Of a DNA stretch of 42,226 nucleotides, positions 32,612 to 40,323 are shown in pieces. The notes under the pieces are model-generated. The model was not told the DNA's origin. It saw nothing but the letters and a program-made list of their open reading frames with translations, and did not search any database. The DNA comes from Lachnospiraceae bacterium (GTDB lineage Bacteria > Bacillota > Clostridia > Lachnospirales > Lachnospiraceae): NCBI GenBank assembly GCA_021201095.1, contig JAJQFO010000130.1, positions 1 through 42,226 of the forward strand, given 5' to 3'. How positions within the stretch are numbered: the stretch's first letter is position 1; every line of letters starts with the position of its first letter. Both the position numbers and the translations under genes were made by a program.

Positions 32612-32643
32612 AAAAATCCCCCCGGCAATTCGGAGGGATTTTT
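32612..32643. terminator. Bidirectional-looking terminator
   Basis: AAAAATCCC (32612-32620) and GGGATTTTT (32635-32643) form a 9-bp stem flanked by A- and T-runs on the two strands, so it can stop transcription from pepP and from coaX. The 32451-32761 gap also holds GGATAGGGGA/TCCCCTATCC (about 32700-32729), AGCAGC/GCTGCT and GCATTTT/AAAATGC hairpins, but no gene. Confidence 0.65.
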
Positions 32644-32761
32644 ATGCACACAGGTGCGAGTGGAAATTAGCAGCTAAAGCTGCTCGCGCCTGGCGCAGCG
32701 GATAGGGGAGAGAAGCGTTCCCCTATCCGATCATGCACAGAAGCACGCAAGGAAATTGGCA

Positions 32762-33532
32762 TTATTCGGGCTTGTTTTTATAGTAAATATACATCAGCCC
32801 TTTTAGCAGAAGCGCGTCGTCGAGCAGAATATCATGGAAGCAGTGCGGTGTAATTACCGAAGAAAGCCCGCCCGTGGCGATCACAGTCATTTTTTCCCCG
32901 GTTTCCCGCTCGATGCGGTCAATCAGGCCGTCGATACAGGAAGCGTTCCCATGGATGACGCCGCTTTTCATACATTCCGTCGTATTCTTGCCGACCAGCC
33001 GCCGGGGTGCTTCCAGACTGATACGCGGCAGCTGGGATGTCCGGCTGACCAGTGAATCCAGAGAGACGCGGATGCCAGGCAGGATCATGCCGCCGATGTA
33101 GTTTTTATTGCGGTCGATGACGGAGAGCGTTGTGGCGGTCCCCATATCAATGATGATCAGGGGCGGCTCATGCTCGGTGATGGCCGCGACTGCGTTGACG
33201 ATCAGGTCGCTGCCGACCTGCGCGGGATTGTCCATCAGAATATTCAGGCCGGTCTTCACGCCGGGACCGACCACGAGAGCCTCCACGCCGACGATTTTTT
33301 TGACTGCATCGCGGAACAGGTTAGTCAGAGGCGGCACAACCGATGAAATGATTGCCCCTGTGATTTCGTCACGGTTGATCTGGTACAGCTCCAGCACGTT
33401 TTTGATGCTGATCGCGTATTCCAGCACCGTGCGCGAGGGCGCCGTGGCCAGACGTTCCACAAAGAGAATCTCGTGCCCGCGGCAGCAGCCGAGCACGGTA
33501 TTTGTATTTCCGATATCGATCGCCAGTATCAT
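32762..33532 (-). CDS. coaX: Type III pantothenate kinase
   Basis: 256 residues. It phosphorylates pantothenate, the first step of coenzyme A synthesis. ASKHA-fold motifs are visible: MILAIDIGNTNTVLG (phosphate 1), VVGPGVKTGL (substrate site), LIIIDMGTATTLSVID with the catalytic Asp, and VIATGGLSS near the C-terminus. Type III enzymes are not feedback-inhibited by CoA. The ATG at 33532 has AAGGAGGAAA upstream. It is 85 bp downstream of the ECF S component gene on the same strand, an uptake-plus-phosphorylation pair. Confidence 0.95.
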   Translation of the reverse strand: MILAIDIGNTNTVLGCCRGHEILFVERLATAPSRTVLEYAISIKNVLELYQINRDEITGAIISSVVPPLTNLFRDAVKKIVGVEALVVGPGVKTGLNILMDNPAQVGSDLIVNAVAAITEHEPPLIIIDMGTATTLSVIDRNKNYIGGMILPGIRVSLDSLVSRTSQLPRISLEAPRRLVGKNTTECMKSGVIHGNASCIDGLIDRIERETGEKMTVIATGGLSSVITPHCFHDILLDDALLLKGLMYIYYKNKPE

Positions 33533-33617
33533 GGATATTTCCTCCTTAATTGATCAGTGCGAGTGGTTTTCTGCCTGGGAAGTTGTCCGTGCGCGCAGCT
33601 ATCCGGGCCGGGCATTG

Positions 33618-34274
33618 TCAGTGTGCACAGTTTTCTGTCTTGGCGGTGCGGGATGGCGCCGGGACAAAATGCGCCTTATAAAGGGCGATGCCGACCGCTC
33701 CGGTAAGGATGGTTGACGAGACCATTTCGCATACCGCATTAACCCCAACGAAACCGCAGATAAATACCAGAATATTCCTTCCGCCGATCAGTCCCTGCAT
33801 GTATTCGGTATTGCCAAAGAGCAGCACGAGTGCGCTCATGAAAAACAGTGTGTTCAGAAACGCAGAGCAGAATCCCGTCAGCAGGCAGGCAAAGGAGGTA
33901 TTTGTCACTTTGCGGACGCCGCGGAAAATATAGCCGAGAAGCAGTCCATCCAGAAATCTTGGTACAAAGCGCTGGACAAAGGCCAGAAACGGATTGATGC
34001 CAAACAGAATCGCGCCCATGGCGCTGGTGCCGCCGATGCCGATGCACTGCAGAAAGCTGGTCAGTCCGAAGACAGAGCCAGTGACCGCGCCGCCGACCGG
34101 TCCAAGCGTAATCGCGGCGATGGCCACAGGGATCACGTTGAAGGTGATGGCCAGCGGTCCGATATTCAGATAACCAAGCGGGGTGTAGGCCATGAGCAGC
34201 AGAATTGCGGTCATAAGGCCGAGGATGACGAGCTGTGAGGTGTTAAAGGTCTTGCTTGTGTTGTTTGTGTTCAT
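33618..34274 (-). CDS. panT: ECF transporter S component, probably for pantothenate
   Basis: 218 residues with about five to six membrane helices (LVILGLMTAILLLMAYTPLG, LAITFNVIPVAIAAITLGP, GAVTGSVFGLTSFLQCIG, LLTGFCSAFLNTLFFMSALV, ILTGAVGIALY). These are features of energy-coupling-factor substrate-binding subunits; NIGPLAITFNVIPVAI and LGPVGGAVTGSVFG are typical of the pantothenate branch. The shared ATPase/EcfT module must be encoded elsewhere. The ATG at 34274 has AAGGAGGAAACC upstream; the longer in-frame start at 34406 is rejected. Adjacency to coaX supports pantothenate as substrate. Confidence 0.85.
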   Translation of the reverse strand: MNTNNTSKTFNTSQLVILGLMTAILLLMAYTPLGYLNIGPLAITFNVIPVAIAAITLGPVGGAVTGSVFGLTSFLQCIGIGGTSAMGAILFGINPFLAFVQRFVPRFLDGLLLGYIFRGVRKVTNTSFACLLTGFCSAFLNTLFFMSALVLLFGNTEYMQGLIGGRNILVFICGFVGVNAVCEMVSSTILTGAVGIALYKAHFVPAPSRTAKTENCAH

Positions 34275-34556
34275 GATGGTTTCCTCCTTGTTATTATTCC
34301 CTGGACGAAGAAGATGGGAGGCTGCAGGATTTATGCGTATGAAGCCGCGCGGCGATAGCGTCAAAGTCTGATGAAAAACAGGCTTCGCCCCCGGCTGCAT
34401 CTGCATATAGAGGATGCCGTGTGCAGAAAGCTACCCTCCGGCGCGGTAGGATGCTTCCGGCAAAATCAGATCCGCTTGCAGCACATTTTTTGCCGTCTGC
34501 ACACATACACGGCGCAAACGGCGATAATTCTTCGAAACGGGATACAATACAACTAC
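34275..34556 (-). other. Long leader of the panT-coaX transcript
   Basis: About 280 nt of untranslated RNA. Stems can be drawn (GCCGT/ACGGC near 34490-34512, CTACC/GGTAG near 34431-34448), but none matches a riboswitch class that I know. The length is unusual for a simple leader and may hide a coenzyme A or pantothenate-linked control element. Confidence 0.35.
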
Positions 34557-34562
34557 CGCGCA

Positions 34563-34592
34563 AGTATACCACAGAAACCCTCTGGCATACAA
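34563..34592 (-). promoter_or_regulatory. Promoter of panT-coaX
   Basis: Minus strand: TTGTAT (34592-34587), an 18-bp spacer, TATACT (34568-34563). It is divergent from spo0A. Confidence 0.6.
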
Positions 34593-34614
34593 GAGGGAAA
34601 AAATTTTTCCTTTT

Positions 34615-34621
34615 TTCGACA
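34615..34621. promoter_or_regulatory. Upstream 0A box (TTCGACA) in the panT-spo0A intergenic region
   Basis: TTCGACA is the exact complement of the Spo0A-binding core TGTCGAA. It lies about 120 bp upstream of the spo0A -35 element and just upstream of the panT promoter. Confidence 0.45.
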
Positions 34622-34736
34622 TTTTTTTGATTCTTTCGTCACAAATCTTCATCTGATTCGTTTTAATACCATGGTCACCAAATCGTAACAGGTAGAAAAA
34701 TGGCAGTTCCGATCGAATAAGCACGAAATGATTTTC

Positions 34737-34766
34737 TTGCGATAATCGGACATGCGCAGATATAAT
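34737..34766 (+). promoter_or_regulatory. Promoter of spo0A
   Basis: TTGCGA (34737-34742), an 18-bp spacer, TATAAT (34761-34766). The transcript would begin near 34773, inside the first stem. No convincing sigma-H site was found. Confidence 0.55.
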
Positions 34767-35031
34767 CTGACTTGTCAGAAGAAAAGCGCGCTTGCGGGCT
34801 TTTCCTGACAAGTCAGTGACAGACCGAAGGTCAGGCACTTGTCACACGAGGGAACGAAGTTTCGACAGTGTGATTTGCCAGAAGTCCGCGGCTCCTGCGG
34901 CAGCGAACTTCGCAGGTCAACGACAGCCATTATTCACCAGGGTTATTTTTGCGTGATTCGGGAAAGCCGCGCAACTAAAATCGCTTCGCGATTGGCGCGG
35001 CCTACATCTGCACTCGCTGTGCGAGTACAGA
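34767..35031 (+). other. Array of six stem-loops in the spo0A leader
   Basis: H1: CTGACTTGTCAG (34767-34778) with CTGACAAGTCAG (34805-34816), plus inner GAAAAGC/GCTTTTC. H2: GTGACA (34816-34821) with TGTCAC (34840-34845), inner GACC/GGTC. H3: TCACAC (34842-34847) with GTGTGA (34868-34873). H4: GAAGT/ACTTC, 34881-34911. H5: GCCGCGC (34966-34972) with GCGCGGC (34995-35001), inner AATCGC/GCGATT. H6: ACTCGC/GCGAGT, 35012-35026. An alternative stem TGACAAGT (34806-34813) with ACTTGTCA (34837-34844) competes with H1. No U-run follows any stem. Confidence 0.6.
34861..34867. promoter_or_regulatory. Downstream 0A box (TTCGACA) in the spo0A leader
   Basis: A second exact TTCGACA, about 95 bp downstream of the predicted spo0A -10 and inside the loop region of stem H3. 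A bound Spo0A here would be placed to block or modulate its own transcription. Confidence 0.45.
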
Positions 35032-35065
35032 CATTATATAAAGGGATCAGGGGAGGAAAATGATC

Positions 35066-35887
35066 ATGAACAAACTGAATGTAGCAATCGCGGATGACAA
35101 CGAGAAGATGGTGCAGATCCTGGAGCATATCGTCAGCAGTGACGAGGAGCTGAAGGTAGTCGGCAAGGCAGGAAATGGAGAAGAACTCATGGACATTATC
35201 AGAGAAAAGAAACCGGATGTGGTTCTTCTGGATATTATTATGCCGAAGCTGGACGGACTGGCGGTGATGGACCGGGTGAATCATGAGCCTGAGATGAAAA
35301 AGCCGGCGTTTATTGTCATTTCCGCCATCAGCCATCAGAAAACGACGGAAGATGCTTTTGAGCTGGGCGCAGAATATTATATTCTGAAACCATTTGACTA
35401 TAGTACGGTAGTGAGCCGGATCAAGCGGGCGCGGATGAGGTCGATGCGGGATATTCAGCAGTCGGAAAACAGGAGCATTGTCGAAAACCGCAAGGAAGAT
35501 CAGGAGGAGTACCAGAAGTACAACCTGGAAAGCGATGTGACGGAGATTATTCACGAAGTGGGCGTTCCCGCGCATATCAAAGGGTATCAGTACCTGCGCG
35601 ACGCAATCATTCTGTCCGTCCAGGATGCGGAAATGATGAACTCTATTACAAAAATTCTCTATCCGACGATTGCCAAAAAGCATCAGACGACTGCGAGCCG
35701 TGTCGAACGTGCGATCCGCCACGCGATTGAAGTCGCCTGGAGCAGGGGGAAAATGGACACCATTGAAGAACTGTTTGGATATACGGTCAGCGATGGGAAA
35801 GGAAAACCGACCAATTCGGAGTTTATTGCACTGATTGCGGATAAGATCCGGCTTGATAATAAGAAAAAACAGAGACATCGCTCCTGA
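35066..35887 (+). CDS. spo0A: Sporulation master regulator Spo0A
   Basis: 273 residues. Receiver domain 1-125: acidic pair Asp10-Asp11 (VAIADDNEK), phospho-acceptor Asp56 in [13 protein letters not shown], switch Lys in [10 protein letters not shown]. After a Gln/Glu-rich linker, the C-terminal DNA-binding domain is the highly conserved Spo0[54 protein letters not shown] and a closing [17 protein letters not shown]. Phosphorylated Spo0A starts sporulation and binds TGTCGAA boxes. The start is the ATG at 35066, 9 nt after GGGAGG; the ATG at 35060 is too close to the site. Two 0A boxes upstream suggest autoregulation. Confidence 0.97.
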   Translation: MNKLNVAIADDNEKMVQILEHIVSSDEELKVVGKAGNGEELMDIIREKKPDVVLLDIIMPKLDGLAVMDRVNHEPEMKKPAFIVISAISHQKTTEDAFELGAEYYILKPFDYSTVVSRIKRARMRSMRDIQQSENRSIVENRKEDQEEYQKYNLESDVTEIIHEVGVPAHIKGYQYLRDAIILSVQDAEMMNSITKILYPTIAKKHQTTASRVERAIRHAIEVAWSRGKMDTIEELFGYTVSDGKGKPTNSEFIALIADKIRLDNKKKQRHRS

Positions 35888-35911
35888 CCAGTATCCCAGC
35901 CTGCCCTTGCT

Positions 35912-36030
35912 GCCGATGGAAATGCCGGTTTTCCGCATCGGTCAATAGGAATACCGGTTTTAGTGTCAGCTTCAGCCGCTGATTTCAGACGGACCTCGGC
36001 ATTTGAGTCCAGACTGATTTTGGCGGCTGA
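35912..36030 (+). other. Hairpins downstream of spo0A
   Basis: Two imperfect stems: CCGATG/CATCGG around 35912-35940, and a 57-nt structure closed by CAGCCGC (35973-35979) and GCGGCTG (36023-36029) with inner TCAG/CTGA and GGAC/GTCC. There is no run of T, so intrinsic termination is doubtful. The rest of the 35888-36246 gap is the suf promoter region. Confidence 0.4.
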
Positions 36031-36060
36031 TTTTGCCCCGAATATTTTTAGGATTATGTC

Positions 36061-36089
36061 TTGCAAGATGGACAGGCCTGGTATATAAT
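36061..36089 (+). promoter_or_regulatory. Promoter of the suf operon
   Basis: TTGCAA (36061-36066), a 17-bp spacer, TATAAT (36084-36089). The transcript should begin near 36096. Confidence 0.75.
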
Positions 36090-36107
36090 ACACATCAGAC
36101 TTAAATT

Positions 36108-36124
36108 CCGAGTAAATTACTCGG
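36108..36124. promoter_or_regulatory. 17-bp palindrome at the suf promoter, candidate Fe-S regulator operator
   Basis: CCGAGTAAATTACTCGG is a perfect odd palindrome, beginning about 12 bp after the predicted transcription start. Size, AT-rich centre and position fit an operator for an Rrf2-family (IscR/SufR-like) repressor. That identity is inference, because no such regulator gene is in the window. Confidence 0.5.
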
Positions 36125-36126
36125 CT

Positions 36127-36232
36127 TTTATTCCCGCGAAATCAAATCCCTAATACTTGCATCGGGGGATTTGACTGCAGAATTACAGGAATAAGTTCTT
36201 TGGCTGCGTTTTGCTGCCTGGGACTTATTACA
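36127..36232 (+). other. Two long imperfect hairpins in the sufC leader
   Basis: First: TTATTCC and CAAATCCC on the left pair with GGGATTTG and GGAATAA on the right (about 36127-36195), two nested stems with internal loops. Second: AATAAGT pairs with ACTTATT around 36190-36232. The left arm begins with the ATTCCCGCGAA core of the dispersed repeat. Confidence 0.45.
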
Positions 36233-36246
36233 TGAGGAGGAAACAT

Positions 36247-36987
36247 ATGTCTGAACAATTATTACAGGTAGCATCCTTATCGGTCCGGGTGGAGGAGAAG
36301 GAAATCCTTCACGGGGTCGATCTTAACATAGGAAAGGGCGAGACTCATGTCCTGATGGGACCGAACGGAGCCGGCAAATCGACACTCGGCTACGCCCTGA
36401 TGGGCAATCCTGGCTATGAGGTGACGGGAGGCCAGATTCTGTTTGACGGCAAAGATTTGTCAGAGCTGTCTGTGGCAGAGCGGGCAAAGGCGGGCCTGTT
36501 CCTTTCCTTTCAGAACCCGCTGGAGGTGCCGGGTATTACATTGAGCAATTTTATCCGCAGCGCTCTGGAGCAGCGCACTGGAGAGCGCATCCGTCTGTGG
36601 GACTTCCGCAAGGAGCTCGAGGCAAAAATGGAGATCCTGCAGATGGATAAGTCCTACGCAAAGCGTGATCTGAACGTCGGATTTTCCGGCGGAGAAAAGA
36701 AAAAGGCGGAGATCCTGCAGCTGCTGATGATGAAGCCGTCGCTTGCGATCCTCGATGAGACCGATTCCGGACTGGATGTGGACGCGGTGCGCACCGTATC
36801 GCGCGGCGTTGAGGAATACCAGAAGGATAAGGACGGTTCCCTGCTGATCATCACCCACAGCACACGGATTCTGGAATCTCTGCATGTGGACAAGACCCAT
36901 GTGCTGGTAGACGGAAGGATCGTGGCTGAAGGCGGCGCCTCACTCGTGGATGAAATCAACGCGCATGGATTTGAGCAGTTTTTGTGA
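36247..36987 (+). CDS. sufC: Fe-S assembly ATPase SufC
   Basis: 246 residues. ABC-type ATPase of the SufBC2D scaffold: Walker A GPNGAGKST, GLFLSFQNPLEVPGI typical of SufC, signature FSGGEKKKAEILQ, Walker B LAILDETDSGLDVDA and switch His in LIITHSTR. ATP hydrolysis drives conformational change during Fe-S cluster assembly. The ATG at 36247 has AGGAGGAAAC; an in-frame start at 36211 is rejected. It heads sufCBDSU. Confidence 0.96.
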   Translation: MSEQLLQVASLSVRVEEKEILHGVDLNIGKGETHVLMGPNGAGKSTLGYALMGNPGYEVTGGQILFDGKDLSELSVAERAKAGLFLSFQNPLEVPGITLSNFIRSALEQRTGERIRLWDFRKELEAKMEILQMDKSYAKRDLNVGFSGGEKKKAEILQLLMMKPSLAILDETDSGLDVDAVRTVSRGVEEYQKDKDGSLLIITHSTRILESLHVDKTHVLVDGRIVAEGGASLVDEINAHGFEQFL

Positions 36988-37217
36988 CAGGGATCCGGGA
37001 TGGGTTTTTGCAGAAAAATGCTTTATCCTGCAAGAGAGATTCAGGGTACCGGTATTTCGGCCTGAGAGCATGGATGGCGGTACCTCGCGGACTTGCCCTT
37101 TTCTGTTTTTGCTGATACGAAGGAAAGAAGGGCAGGAAAGCCAGGCCGCAAAGCCAGATACAGATAAAAATATACAGTTTCCTATAAATGCGTGCAGGAC
37201 ACGGAGGAATAATGTAA

Positions 37218-38624
37218 ATGAAAGAAAAAACCATGGTTGAGGATATCAACCGGAGTGTTTATGATATAAAAAATGAAGAGCGGGACGTCTATCGCATGCA
37301 GGCGGGGCTGACTCCGGAGATTGTTTCTCAGATCTCAGAGGAGAAGCATGACCCCGAGTGGATGCGCGAGTTTCGCCTGAAATCTCTGGAAACCTATAAT
37401 AAAATCCCGGTGCCTGACTGGGGACCGTCGATCGAGGGTCTGAATATGGACCAGATCGCCACCTATGTGCGGACCAATACCGACATGAAGGGCAGCTGGG
37501 ATGAGGTGCCTGAGGACATTAAAAAGACATTTGACCTGCTGGGCATTCCGCAGGCAGAAAAGGAATCTCTGGCCGGTGTCGGCGCCCAGTATGATTCGGA
37601 GCTGGTTTACCACAATGTGCGGGCGGACGTTGCGGCGAAGGGCGTGGTCTATACAGATATGGAGAGCGCGCTGAATGGTGAGTACGCCGAGATGGTAAAG
37701 AGCCATTTTATGAAGCTGGTGCCTCCGACAGACCACAAGTTTGCCGCCTTGCACGGGGCAGTATGGTCCGGCGGTTCGTTTGTCTATGTGCCGCCCGGTG
37801 TGAAGGTGGACATTCCGCTGCAGTCGTATTTCCGTTTAAACGCGGCAGGCGCGGGACAGTTTGAGCACACGCTGATCATCGTGGACGAGGGCGCGGACCT
37901 GCATTTTATTGAGGGCTGCTCGGCGCCGAAATACAATGTGGCGAACCTCCATGCGGGCTGCGTCGAGCTTTTCGTCGGGAAAAACGCGCGGCTGCGCTAT
38001 TCGACGATTGAGAACTGGTCCAAAAATATGTACAACCTGAATACGAAACGGGCGAGAGTCGAGGCAGGCGGCAGGATTGAATGGGTCTCCGGCTCGTTTG
38101 GCTCCCATGTCTCTTACCTGTATCCGATGAGCATTTTAAACGGAGAGGGCGCCCGGGCCGAATTTACCGGAGTGACCTTTGCCGGAGCGGGACAGAATCT
38201 CGACACCGGCGCGAAGGTCGTACATTTGGCGCCGAATACTTCTTCCTATATGAATACGCGCTCCATTTCCAAGGGAGGCGGCATCAGTACCTTCCGCAGT
38301 TCCGTGACAGTGATGCCGAAAGCGAAGCACAGCCGGTCGTCTGTATCCTGCCAGTCTCTGATGCTGGACCGGATTTCACGCTCCGACACGATACCGGCGA
38401 TGGACATCCGCACACAGGACGCGGATATCGGACATGAGGCCAAGATCGGGCGGATCAGCGACGAAGCAGTCTTTTACCTGATGTCAAGAGGCATCCCGGA
38501 GGACGAGGCCCGCGCCCTGATCGTCAGCGGCTTTGCGGATAACGTCTCCAAGGAGCTGCCGGTCGAATACGCAGTGGAGATGAACAATCTGATCCGCCTG
38601 GAAATGAAGGGAAGCATCGGGTAA
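37218..38624 (+). CDS. sufB: Fe-S cluster scaffold SufB
   Basis: 468 residues, full length. Motifs: PEWMREFRLKSLE near the start, YVPPGVKVDIPLQSYFR, IVDEGADLHFIEGCSAP, LHAGCVELFVG, IEWVSGSFGSH, and a C-terminal RISRSDTIPAMDI.TQDADIGHEA. It forms the core beta-helix scaffold on which clusters are built, with SufC and SufD. A minimal ATG-TAA reading frame at 37212-37217 lies between the ribosome site GGAGG and the real ATG at 37218. The 230-bp gap to sufC contains no clear element. A 41-bp tandem repeat follows the stop. Confidence 0.96.
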   Translation: MKEKTMVEDINRSVYDIKNEERDVYRMQAGLTPEIVSQISEEKHDPEWMREFRLKSLETYNKIPVPDWGPSIEGLNMDQIATYVRTNTDMKGSWDEVPEDIKKTFDLLGIPQAEKESLAGVGAQYDSELVYHNVRADVAAKGVVYTDMESALNGEYAEMVKSHFMKLVPPTDHKFAALHGAVWSGGSFVYVPPGVKVDIPLQSYFRLNAAGAGQFEHTLIIVDEGADLHFIEGCSAPKYNVANLHAGCVELFVGKNARLRYSTIENWSKNMYNLNTKRARVEAGGRIEWVSGSFGSHVSYLYPMSILNGEGARAEFTGVTFAGAGQNLDTGAKVVHLAPNTSSYMNTRSISKGGGISTFRSSVTVMPKAKHSRSSVSCQSLMLDRISRSDTIPAMDIRTQDADIGHEAKIGRISDEAVFYLMSRGIPEDEARALIVSGFADNVSKELPVEYAVEMNNLIRLEMKGSIG

Positions 38625-38711
38625 GCGGATAGCAGCTTTTGGGCCTTTGCCTGATTGTCGCGAAAGCGGATAGCAGTTATTGGGGCTTTGCCAGATTGCT
38701 GCGAAAGCGGA
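38623..38711 (+). repeat. 41-bp tandem repeat, about 2.2 copies, between sufB and sufD
   Basis: Units begin AAGCGGATAGCAG at 38623 and 38664, with a partial third unit AAGCGGA at 38705. The first unit starts at the last codons of sufB. It is non-coding and imperfect. Confidence 0.7.
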
Positions 38712-38868
38712 AAATAAGTCTTTGCCCTGTACTTCAGAAGAGTGTTTCATAGCCGCTGTTAACTGTGGGGGATTGAACAGTCAGGACCAGCTATGAACCG
38801 TTTAGGCGGGAAGCCTGATTTTGGAGCAAATCATGCGCAAGGATGGAAACAGTACGAGGAGAAACAAC

Positions 38869-40185
38869 ATGGGAATCGATATGACAATCAACCGGCTGCC
38901 TGCCCCGACCTGGAACTGGCTGCATGTAAATGAGGCCAGTCTGAAAGGGGTATCTGCCCCTTCCAGAGGAAGGCTTGTGGCAGAAACGCCGGCGTCGATA
39001 CATTTTTATACAGAGCCTTTTAATAATAAGGAAGAAACTGCACAGCTTGCACAGATCACGACCGGTCTCGGAGCGGATATGGATGAGCTGGCTAAGCAGG
39101 GAGCGGCGGATTTTGACATCTGGGAAATCGCTCCCGGTGTGCACGAGAGTGAGCCGGTGCGGCTGCATTTTACGTACGAGCCGGGAGACACGGTCCAGAA
39201 CCGGATCGGCATCCGCCTTGGCGCAGGCAGTGAGATGACAGTGATCATGGACTACTGTACCGCTGATCTGTGGCCCAATGGCAGTTTGTCTGCTGTTGGC
39301 AGCTTGTTGTCTGACGGGGAATGCGTTCATGGAGAACCTGTTTCTGCAGGTGCAGATGAGAATCGAGTCACAAAGAGGACAGAGGAGAAAGCGGATCCGT
39401 ACACAGAGGCAGTGTCAGCGATTTCTGTGCCGGGCGAAAAAGACGTAAATTCGGCATCATCTGCGTCAGCTGCCCAGACGGAGCTTTCCGCAGAAGCCCC
39501 AAAATCCCGGGAGCCGCTGCAGCGTTCCCTTGGCGCGGTACAGACGAAGATTTGCCTGGAAAAGGGGGCGCGCCTGCGTCTGGTGCAGATTCAGAAGCTG
39601 CCGGACGAGTTTACCTTCCTCAATGATGTGGGGACGGACTGTGCGGAGGGAGCCAAAGTAGAGACCATTCAGCTCGTGCTCGGCGGAGGCAGCACCTACA
39701 TGGGGATGCGCACCGACCTTGGAGAGAGGAAAAGTGAGCTGGAGAGCAAGATCGGCTACCTGCTTGAGAATAAAGAGTCTCTCGATATGAATTATCTGGC
39801 GTATCACACCGGCGCGAAGACCACCAGCCGGATGGATGTCTCCGGCGTTCTGCGCGGGATGAGCAAAAAGCTGTTTCGCGGAACGATTGATTTCCGGAAT
39901 GGCTCCATCGGCGCGAAGGGTGATGAGAAGGAAGACGTCCTGCTGCTTTCAGACGGCGTAGAAAACCGCACTGTGCCGCTGATCCTCTGCGAGGAAGAAG
40001 ACGTCGAGGGCAACCACGGGGCGACCATCGGACGGCTCGATGAGTCCCTGCTGTTTTACCTGTCCTCCCGCGGGATTGAGGAAAACGAAATCTACGAGAT
40101 GATGGCGCGGGCGCGGATCGACGCACTCTGCGCGGATATCCCGGATGAGAAAACACGCTGTCTGGTGCAGAGATGTCTGGGGTAA
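38869..40185 (+). CDS. sufD: Fe-S assembly protein SufD, with a low-complexity insert
   Basis: 438 residues. The first part has RLPAPTWNWLHVNEA, and the C-terminal beta-helix has ESKIGYLLENKESLDMNYLAYHTGAKT, GVLRGMSKKLFRGTIDFRNG, DGVENRTVPLILCEEEDVEGNHGA and IGRLDESLLFYLSSRGI, all typical of SufD. Residues about 132-220 form a hydrophilic insert (ADENRVTKRTEEKADPYTE, ASSASAAQTELSAE) not found in normal SufD. The start is the ATG at 38869 with GAGGAGAAAC; the TTG at 38821 is less likely. It partners SufB and SufC. Confidence 0.92.
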   Translation: MGIDMTINRLPAPTWNWLHVNEASLKGVSAPSRGRLVAETPASIHFYTEPFNNKEETAQLAQITTGLGADMDELAKQGAADFDIWEIAPGVHESEPVRLHFTYEPGDTVQNRIGIRLGAGSEMTVIMDYCTADLWPNGSLSAVGSLLSDGECVHGEPVSAGADENRVTKRTEEKADPYTEAVSAISVPGEKDVNSASSASAAQTELSAEAPKSREPLQRSLGAVQTKICLEKGARLRLVQIQKLPDEFTFLNDVGTDCAEGAKVETIQLVLGGGSTYMGMRTDLGERKSELESKIGYLLENKESLDMNYLAYHTGAKTTSRMDVSGVLRGMSKKLFRGTIDFRNGSIGAKGDEKEDVLLLSDGVENRTVPLILCEEEDVEGNHGATIGRLDESLLFYLSSRGIEENEIYEMMARARIDALCADIPDEKTRCLVQRCLG

Positions 40186-40323
40186 AACGCTGATACAGAA
40201 ATCATACTGCCGGAATATATGCGCATCGATTAATTGTCAGTTGATTACAATACGCACTATCGAATTGAATTGTTGTTTCTTGATGGATATCGCCGCAGGA
40301 GCAGCAGAAAGGAACACGACCAA

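Noticed and set aside
34371..34838. Small frames in the panT-spo0A gap
   Set aside because: They cross the divergent promoters and hairpins and lack ribosome sites.
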